Positions 3,736 to 7,664 of a stretch of DNA of 7,664 nucleotides are shown here, in pieces. The stretch's first letter is position 1. Every line of letters begins with the position of its first letter. A model generated the notes under the pieces. That model was given only the letters and a program-made list of their open reading frames with translations. It was not told the origin of the DNA and did not search any database. Both the position numbers and the translations under genes were made by a program. The stretch comes from CADEED01 sp035995425 (GTDB taxonomy: Bacteria > Pseudomonadota > Gammaproteobacteria > Steroidobacterales > Steroidobacteraceae): contig DASYKM010000105.1 of the NCBI GenBank assembly GCA_035995425.1, forward strand, positions 1 to 7,664. Direction: 5' to 3'.

Positions 3736-6374
3736 GCCCCGAGCTTGGCGCGGACGAATGCCTCGACGCTCGCAAGCGCGGCACCCAACGCCGCGGGGTT
3801 GTTGCCGCCGGCCTGGGCGAAGTCCGGGCGGCCGCCACCTTTGCCGCCGACCTGTCCTGCCACATTGCCGACGAGCTCACCGGCCTTGACCTTGGCGGTC
3901 TGGTCGGCGGTGACGCCGGCGACCAGCGTGATCTTGTTAGTGGCGTCCACGGATGCGAGCACGATGATCGCGGACTTGAGCTTGTCCTTGAGCTGGTCCA
4001 CCGCGTTGCGCAGCGCGCCCGCGTCGGCGCCGTCCACCTGCGCGGCGACGAGCTTCACGCCGGCAATGTCGGTTGCTCCAGCGGAAAGGTCGGTGCCCTG
4101 CCCACTCGCAAGCTTGTTCTTGAGCTCGCGATTTTCCTTTTCGAGCTGGCGGACGCGATCGAGCGCGTCGGAAACCTTGGCCGCGATGTCGTCGCGCGAT
4201 CCGCGCACGAGCCCGGCCACTTCCTTGATGAGCTGATCGGTGAGCTCCAGGTAGTCCAGCGCGCCTTCGGCCGTGATGGCTTCGATGCGCCGCACGCCGG
4301 CGGCCACGCCGCTTTCGCTCAGGATCTTGAAGATGCCGATATCGCCCGCGCGCGCCACGTGCGTGCCGCCGCAGAGCTCCATGGAGAAATCGCCCATGCG
4401 CAGCACCCGCACGTCTTTCTCATATTTTTCGCCGAACAAGGCGATGGCACCTTCGGCCACGGCGGTGTCGTAGGGCATCTCGCGCGTTTCGGCGGGCGCA
4501 TTCTTGCGAATTTCCGCATTCACCAGCCGCTCGATCTGCTTGAGCTCGTCGGCGGTGATGGGCTGGAAATGCGAGAAGTCGAAGCGTAGCCGGTCGGGCG
4601 CCACGAGCGAACCCTTTTGCTGGACGTGCGTGCCCAGCACCTTGCGCAGGGCGGCATGTAATAGATGAGTGGCCGAGTGGTTGGCCATGATGGCCTTGCG
4701 GCGCGTGACGTCCACGTTCGCGGCGAGGCTGTCGCCGAGCTTGATGGTTCCCGCGGTCAACTTGCCGATGTGCGAGAACGCCGCGCCCCGCTTCTGCGTG
4801 TCCGCCACCGTGAACTTTGCGCTGACGTTGCCGAGTTCGCCGGCATCGCCCACCTGGCCGCCGGACTCCGCATAGAAAGGAGTGCGATCGAGGACTACCT
4901 CGCCTTCATCGCCGGCATTGAGCGCCTGGACGGGCGCGCCGCCCTTGAGCAGCGCCACCACCTTGCCGACATCCGTAGTCGCTGCGTATCCCAGGAAGTC
5001 GGTCTTGTCTTCGAGGCGCACGCCGCTGGAAAGGTCGACGCCGAACTTGCTGGCGGCCTGCGACTGCTTGCGCTGCACTTCCATCGCCGCGTCGTAGCCC
5101 GACTGGTCGATGGACAAGCCCCGCTCGCGCGCGATGTCGGCGGTGAGGTCGATGGGAAAGCCATAGGTGTCATAGAGCTTGAACACCGTGTCGCCGTCGA
5201 GCGTCTTGCCGCCCTTGAGCGCCGCGAATGCGCTGTCCAGCAGCTGCATGCCATTCGCCAACGTCTCGGCGAAACGCTCTTCTTCCTGTTTCAATACGCG
5301 CGCGGCCAGGTCCTTGCCGGTAGTTAGCTCGGGAAATGCGCCGCCCATTTCCGCGGCGAGCGTGGCGACGAGCTTGTAGAAAAACGCGTCCTTGATGCCG
5401 AGCTTGTATCCATGGCGGATGGCGCGGCGGATGATGCGCCGGAGCACGTAGCCGCGGCCTTCGTTCGACGGCGTGACGCCGTCGATGACGAGGAAGGTAC
5501 AGGCGCGGATGTGATCGGCGATGACGCGCAGGCTGCTGTTGGTGAGGTCGCTGGTGTTCGCGAGCGCGGCCGCCGCCTTCACCAGGTTCTTGAAGAGGTC
5601 GATGTCGTAGTTGTTGGTGACGCCCTGCATCACCGCCGACACGCGCTCGAGACCCGCGCCGGTGTCCACCGAAGGCTTCGGCAGCGGCGTGAGCTTGCCG
5701 TCGGCCGAACGGTCGAACTGCATGAACACGAGGTTCCAGATTTCGACCCAGCGATCGCCATCGGCGTCCGGCGAGCCCGGCGGGCCGCCCGGAATGTGCG
5801 CACCGTGGTCGTAGAAGATCTCCGTGCATGGGCCGCAGGGACCGGTTTCGCCCATCTGCCAGAAGTTGTCGGATCCGCCGCCGGGTTTGTCGCCGATGCG
5901 CACGATCTTGTCTTTCGGAACGCCGGCTTCCTTGTGCCAGAGGTCGAAGGCCTCGTCGTCGGTGGCGTAGACCGTGACCATGAGTCGCGCGGGGTCAATC
6001 TTCAGCGTGCCGGTGACGAAATCCCAGGCGAAACGGATGGCGTCCTTCTTGAAGTAATCGCCGAACGAGAAGTTGCCCAGCATTTCGAAGAAGGTGTGGT
6101 GACGCGCGGTATAGCCCACGTTCTCGAGATCGTTGTGTTTGCCACCGGCGCGCACGCAGCGCTGGCTCGATGTGGCGCGCACATAGTCGCGCTTGTCGCG
6201 GCCGAGGAAGCAGTCCTTGAACTGCACCATGCCGGCGTTGGTGAAGAGCAGCGTGGGGTCATTGCCCGGCACGAGGCTGGCGGAAGCAACCACGGTGTGG
6301 CCGCGCTCGCGGAAAAATTCGAGGAAGGCGCGACGGACGTCCGCCGCGCTCATAAAGGGCAGTTTCTGGGGCAT
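3732..6374 (-). CDS. alaS: alanyl-tRNA synthetase
   Basis: Charges tRNA-Ala with alanine and clears mischarged Ser- and Gly-tRNA-Ala; cytosolic. The 880 residues match E. coli AlaRS (876). The class II aminoacylation domain is N-terminal, with SSQRCVRAGGKHNDLENVG from 69 and HHTFFEMLGNFSFGDYF at about 92-108, motif 3 DTGAGLERV near 237-245 and GRGYVLRRIIRRAIRHG near 306-322. The editing domain has the zinc ligands His566 and His570 (HSATH) and Cys668 and His672 (CGGTH), two residues off the E. coli numbering. A coiled coil near 732-756 leads to the C-Ala domain with GGKGGGRPDFAQAGG near 842-856. Met1 and Met8 are both possible starts; neither has a strong SD, and Met8 (MSAADVRRAFLEFF) aligns better with E. 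coli. It starts 19 nt after recX and overlaps lysC by 4 nt. Confidence 0.99.
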   Translation of the reverse strand: MPQKLPFMSAADVRRAFLEFFRERGHTVVASASLVPGNDPTLLFTNAGMVQFKDCFLGRDKRDYVRATSSQRCVRAGGKHNDLENVGYTARHHTFFEMLGNFSFGDYFKKDAIRFAWDFVTGTLKIDPARLMVTVYATDDEAFDLWHKEAGVPKDKIVRIGDKPGGGSDNFWQMGETGPCGPCTEIFYDHGAHIPGGPPGSPDADGDRWVEIWNLVFMQFDRSADGKLTPLPKPSVDTGAGLERVSAVMQGVTNNYDIDLFKNLVKAAAALANTSDLTNSSLRVIADHIRACTFLVIDGVTPSNEGRGYVLRRIIRRAIRHGYKLGIKDAFFYKLVATLAAEMGGAFPELTTGKDLAARVLKQEEERFAETLANGMQLLDSAFAALKGGKTLDGDTVFKLYDTYGFPIDLTADIARERGLSIDQSGYDAAMEVQRKQSQAASKFGVDLSSGVRLEDKTDFLGYAATTDVGKVVALLKGGAPVQALNAGDEGEVVLDRTPFYAESGGQVGDAGELGNVSAKFTVADTQKRGAAFSHIGKLTAGTIKLGDSLAANVDVTRRKAIMANHSATHLLHAALRKVLGTHVQQKGSLVAPDRLRFDFSHFQPITADELKQIERLVNAEIRKNAPAETREMPYDTAVAEGAIALFGEKYEKDVRVLRMGDFSMELCGGTHVARAGDIGIFKILSESGVAAGVRRIEAITAEGALDYLELTDQLIKEVAGLVRGSRDDIAAKVSDALDRVRQLEKENRELKNKLASGQGTDLSAGATDIAGVKLVAAQVDGADAGALRNAVDQLKDKLKSAIIVLASVDATNKITLVAGVTADQTAKVKAGELVGNVAGQVGGKGGGRPDFAQAGGNNPAALGAALASVEAFVRAKLGA

Positions 6375-6393
6375 GGGACTCGGGGCTTAGGGC

Positions 6394-6936
6394 TTAATTC
6401 GGACCGGGTTCGCCGTTTGGGTCGGTATCCGAATCATCGTCCGGGACCCCCTCCAAAACAGCGCGGATATGATCCGTTGAAAAGCCCCGGTATTGCAAAA
6501 ATCTGGCCTGTCGCGAGCGTTCTTTCCAGTCTTTGGGCAGATCCGGCCCGAATTTCCGCGCTCTTGCTGCCCTGGCAAGGCTCACGAAGTCGGGCCCGTC
6601 GTCTTTGGCCTTGTCCATGGTGTTCTGGATGGCTTCGGAACCCAGCCCGGAGCGCTTGAGTTCCTGGCGGATGCGCGCTGGCCCCTGACCGCGACGGGAG
6701 CGGTACGCCACGACGTTTTCGCCATATCGGTCATCGTTGATGACGTTGCTGGCCTCGAGCTCCACGAGCACTGGCTCGATGGCGGATTCGACGAAACCAC
6801 GTTCTTTGAGTTTGCGTCGCAGGTCGGCGGCGGAAAAATCCCGCCGCGCCAGATAGGCAATGGCGAAGGCGTGCGCGCTCTTGGGGTCGCTTACCTTCTC
6901 TGGGTCGAGGGTTTTCTTACCGCCCGGACGACGCAT
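6394..6936 (-). CDS. recX: regulatory protein RecX
   Basis: RecX binds RecA filaments and limits their extension, damping recombination and the SOS response. The 180 residues show the family's three-helix repeats: AIAYLARRDFSAADLRRKL (about 26-44), NDDRYGENVVAYRSRRGQG (about 67-85) followed by ARIRQELKRSGL, and a C-terminal repeat ending RFLQYRGFSTDHIRAVL (about 145-161). The last 19 residues form an acidic, Pro/Asp-rich tail, and a short basic N-terminal segment precedes the first repeat; together they make it somewhat longer than E. coli RecX (166). The ATG at 6936 has GAGAGG at 6946-6941, a close 4-nt spacing. It lies 71 nt after recA, behind a strong hairpin. Confidence 0.96.
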   Translation of the reverse strand: MRRPGGKKTLDPEKVSDPKSAHAFAIAYLARRDFSAADLRRKLKERGFVESAIEPVLVELEASNVINDDRYGENVVAYRSRRGQGPARIRQELKRSGLGSEAIQNTMDKAKDDGPDFVSLARAARARKFGPDLPKDWKERSRQARFLQYRGFSTDHIRAVLEGVPDDDSDTDPNGEPGPN

Positions 6937-6949
6937 GTGCCCTCTCGCA

Positions 6950-6983
6950 AATAAAGAGGGGACAGATCAGGAAATCTGTCCCC
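6950..6983 (-). terminator. recA-recX intergenic hairpin, likely attenuating terminator
   Basis: GGGGACAGAT (6958-6967) and ATCTGTCCCC (6974-6983) form a perfect 10-bp inverted repeat with a 6-nt loop. On the sense strand it starts 24 nt after the recA stop and is followed by TCTTTATTT, a moderate T-rich tract, 21 nt before the recX ATG. In E. coli a terminator between recA and recX lets a minority of transcripts through, and this hairpin is in the same place. The imperfect T tract allows read-through, and recX has no obvious promoter of its own. The sequence may also be a dispersed repeat. Confidence 0.65.
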
Positions 6984-7007
6984 CCGGATTTCACCCGTTG
7001 AACTCTC

Positions 7008-7664
<657 letters not shown>

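Noticed and set aside
3720..4589. 289-codon plus-strand frame antisense to the 3' end of alaS
   Set aside because: Same cause: alaS on the other strand has all expected motifs, and this frame reads as its shadow (runs of Glu/Val/His/Gly).
6375..6393. Tandem TAAGCCC copies between recX and alaS as a regulatory repeat
   Set aside because: Only two 7-nt copies, the first overlapping the recX stop; easily chance.
5412..6659. 415-codon open frame on the plus strand, antisense to alaS and recX
   Set aside because: It is a mirror of strongly GC-biased codons in alaS. The product is low-complexity, rich in Val/Arg/Ala/Gly, matches no family I know, and spans the alaS-recX junction.

Overview
The window carries a conserved gammaproteobacterial housekeeping block on the minus strand: recA (5' part cut off by the right edge), recX, alaS, lysC, csrA and tRNA-Ser(GCU), in transcription order. 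This order, with alaS, lysC, csrA and a serine tRNA adjacent, is typical of the Pseudomonas/Xanthomonas side of the Gammaproteobacteria. The high GC content and strong third-position GC bias (it opens long spurious antisense ORFs over alaS) suggest a Xanthomonadales-, Nevskiales- or Steroidobacterales-like organism. The genus cannot be fixed from this sequence alone.

Layout. Positions 1-373 (plus strand) hold the last codons of a HigB/RelE-type toxin and its complete HigA-like antitoxin, joined by an ATGA overlap. Positions 374-543 are mostly unassigned but contain a hairpin that could terminate transcription from either side. Positions 544-1670 (minus) hold an ECF-type sigma factor followed by a four-helix membrane protein, again with an ATGA overlap; the membrane protein is the best candidate for the sigma factor's regulator. 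Positions 1671-1962 show no convincing gene. tRNA-Ser lies at 1963-2053 with its own consensus-like promoter, and marks the border between the variable left part and the conserved right part. csrA (2111-2341), lysC (2518-3735), alaS (3732-6374), recX (6394-6936) and recA (7008 to beyond 7664) follow to the right.

How the genes work together. RecA and RecX form a DNA repair pair, with a strong hairpin between the genes that probably lowers recX expression. AlaRS and aspartate kinase are coupled by a GTGA overlap. LysC carries a GTG codon with a Shine-Dalgarno-like sequence exactly where related alpha2beta2 aspartate kinases start their beta subunit. CsrA is a global post-transcriptional regulator, and its own ribosome binding site sits in overlapping palindromes.

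I found no clearly undescribed multi-gene system. The points most worth a second look are the internal lysC start, the altered residues in the first ACT domain of LysC, the csrA leader, the recA-recX hairpin, and the sigma factor/membrane protein pair.
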